Part shown: piece by piece, positions 43,691 through 44,147 of the stretch
Layout of the letters: each line of letters opens with the position of its first letter
Numbering within the stretch: position 1 is the first letter of the stretch
Assembly (NCBI GenBank): GCA_027579435.1
Contig: JANBPK010001525.1
Span: 1-44,147, forward strand
Source of the DNA: Candolleomyces eurysporus
Taxonomy: Eukaryota; Basidiomycota; Agaricomycetes; Agaricales; Psathyrellaceae
Direction: 5' to 3'
Length of the DNA stretch: 44,147 nt
Made by a program: the position numbers and the translations under genes
Notes under the pieces: generated by a model
Told to the model about the DNA's origin: nothing
The model's database searches: none
The model's input: only the letters and a program-made list of their open reading frames with translations

Positions 43691-44147
43691 ATGATGGATG
43701 AAGATGGGTACGTTTGCACCGTCTACCAAAGATACTTGACACTGAATATACCGTTCCTAGCTCTCTGTTTAATGATCGAGGCGGCGAAAGGTAAGTGCTG
43801 CGTCTTCAAAAAANTGACAATGTCGTAACATTGCTCTTCAAGTCAATTTTATTTGACAGGTAGGGACAATCCTTTGGTAACTCTATGTTACTATTTTCAT
43901 CTCTATGGCCCCTCTAGATGTTTTTCTCCAGCACATAGCTGATGTCACCGATGGTGATCATAGCTCTTTGAAAATACCCAGACTTGTGATATTTGGTCTT
44001 GCAGATGAGCCAGGTGGAAAATGCTTTCCACTTGTTACAGTGTCCCCGGGGCGATGGAAAGTCGAGGGTTCCATAGAGCTGTGAGTAGTCGTTGATTCAT
44101 TTTAAACGCACAATAGGAGCTGATGGCAGTTGCAAGCCCCCAAAAGC
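43691..44147 (+). CDS. Partial gene at window end, unknown function
   Basis: Starts at ATG 43691 (MMDEDG), with the first exon ending at GTACGT (43708). The second exon 43761-43790 reads SLFNDRGGER. A later exon (43918-44080) reads DVFLQHIADVTDGDHSSLKI then PRLVIFGLADEPGGKCFPLV and TVSPGRWKVEGSIEL before GTGAGT. The exon between 43791 and 43917 could not be placed with certainty, partly because of the N at 43814. The protein is not recognised. The gene continues beyond the window. The TATA box spacing matches those of the two CBM1 genes. Confidence 0.5.

Noticed and set aside
1..44147. CRISPR arrays, rRNA and tRNA genes
   Set aside because: No regularly spaced identical repeats, no rRNA-like stretch and no tRNA T-arm plus anticodon arrangement were seen; a eukaryotic window is not expected to hold CRISPR.

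Overview
The window looks like a basidiomycete chromosome segment, most likely Agaricomycetes. The basis is family content and gene structure: many short GT-AG introns (about 40-75 bp), DUF6533 seven-helix proteins, single-copy-style F-box/LRR proteins, BTB proteins with Cys clusters, a ricin-B-type lectin-like gene, secreted DUF1996 proteins with a C-terminal CBM1, and Plavaka/hAT/Tc1-type DNA transposon pieces. The CBM1-carrying pair suggests a plant-biomass-degrading lifestyle (inference). Twelve isolated N characters occur, nearly all beside homopolymer runs; at two places (9920 and 7751) dropping the N restores an otherwise perfect multi-exon frame, so frameshifts at homopolymers must be read with care.

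Layout. 0.2-1.25 kb: tail of a hAT transposase. 1.9-3.0 kb (-): BTB gene. 3.9-4.4 kb: F-box remnant. 5.5-6.4 kb (-): lectin-like gene, probably decayed. 6.9-8.6 kb (+): intact DUF6533 gene (copy A). 9.56-10.28 kb (-): small secreted Cys protein, with a decayed second copy next to it. 10.88-11.61 kb: a non-autonomous TIR element with a 6-bp target duplication. 11.7-12.6 kb: DUF6533 and F-box fragments. 13.0-17.0 kb and 17.5-22.9 kb: two diverged copies of one segment, each carrying a DUF6533 gene (+) followed by an F-box remnant (-); the second copy additionally holds an intact BTB gene at 18.07-19.30 kb. 22.98-24.57 kb (-): intact F-box gene.

24.69-26.55 kb is a 1.86-kb non-autonomous element with 25-bp TIRs and an 8-bp target duplication (hAT-like). 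26.8-27.8 kb (-): two-exon gene with a MIF4G-like helical domain. 29.4-31.4 and 32.3-34.4 kb (+): tandem secreted DUF1996-CBM1 genes sharing exon structure, including a 5-nt exon; the first has a one-base frame break before its CBM1. 35.84-37.41 kb (+): second intact F-box gene. 38.4-40.44 kb (+): diverged DUF6533 gene (copy D). 40.8-41.5 kb (-): Plavaka-type transposase tail, next to a proline/serine-rich gag-like ORF. 42.67-43.19 kb: Tc1/mariner-type MITE with about 93-bp TIRs. A new gene with a TATA box starts at 43.69 kb and runs off the end.

The overall picture is a birth-and-death neighbourhood: F-box, BTB and DUF6533 genes duplicated in blocks, some intact, many broken, interleaved with non-autonomous DNA transposons, and beside them a conserved pair of secreted cellulose-binding proteins. 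Functions beyond family level are inferred from recognisable motifs by eye; no database search was possible.
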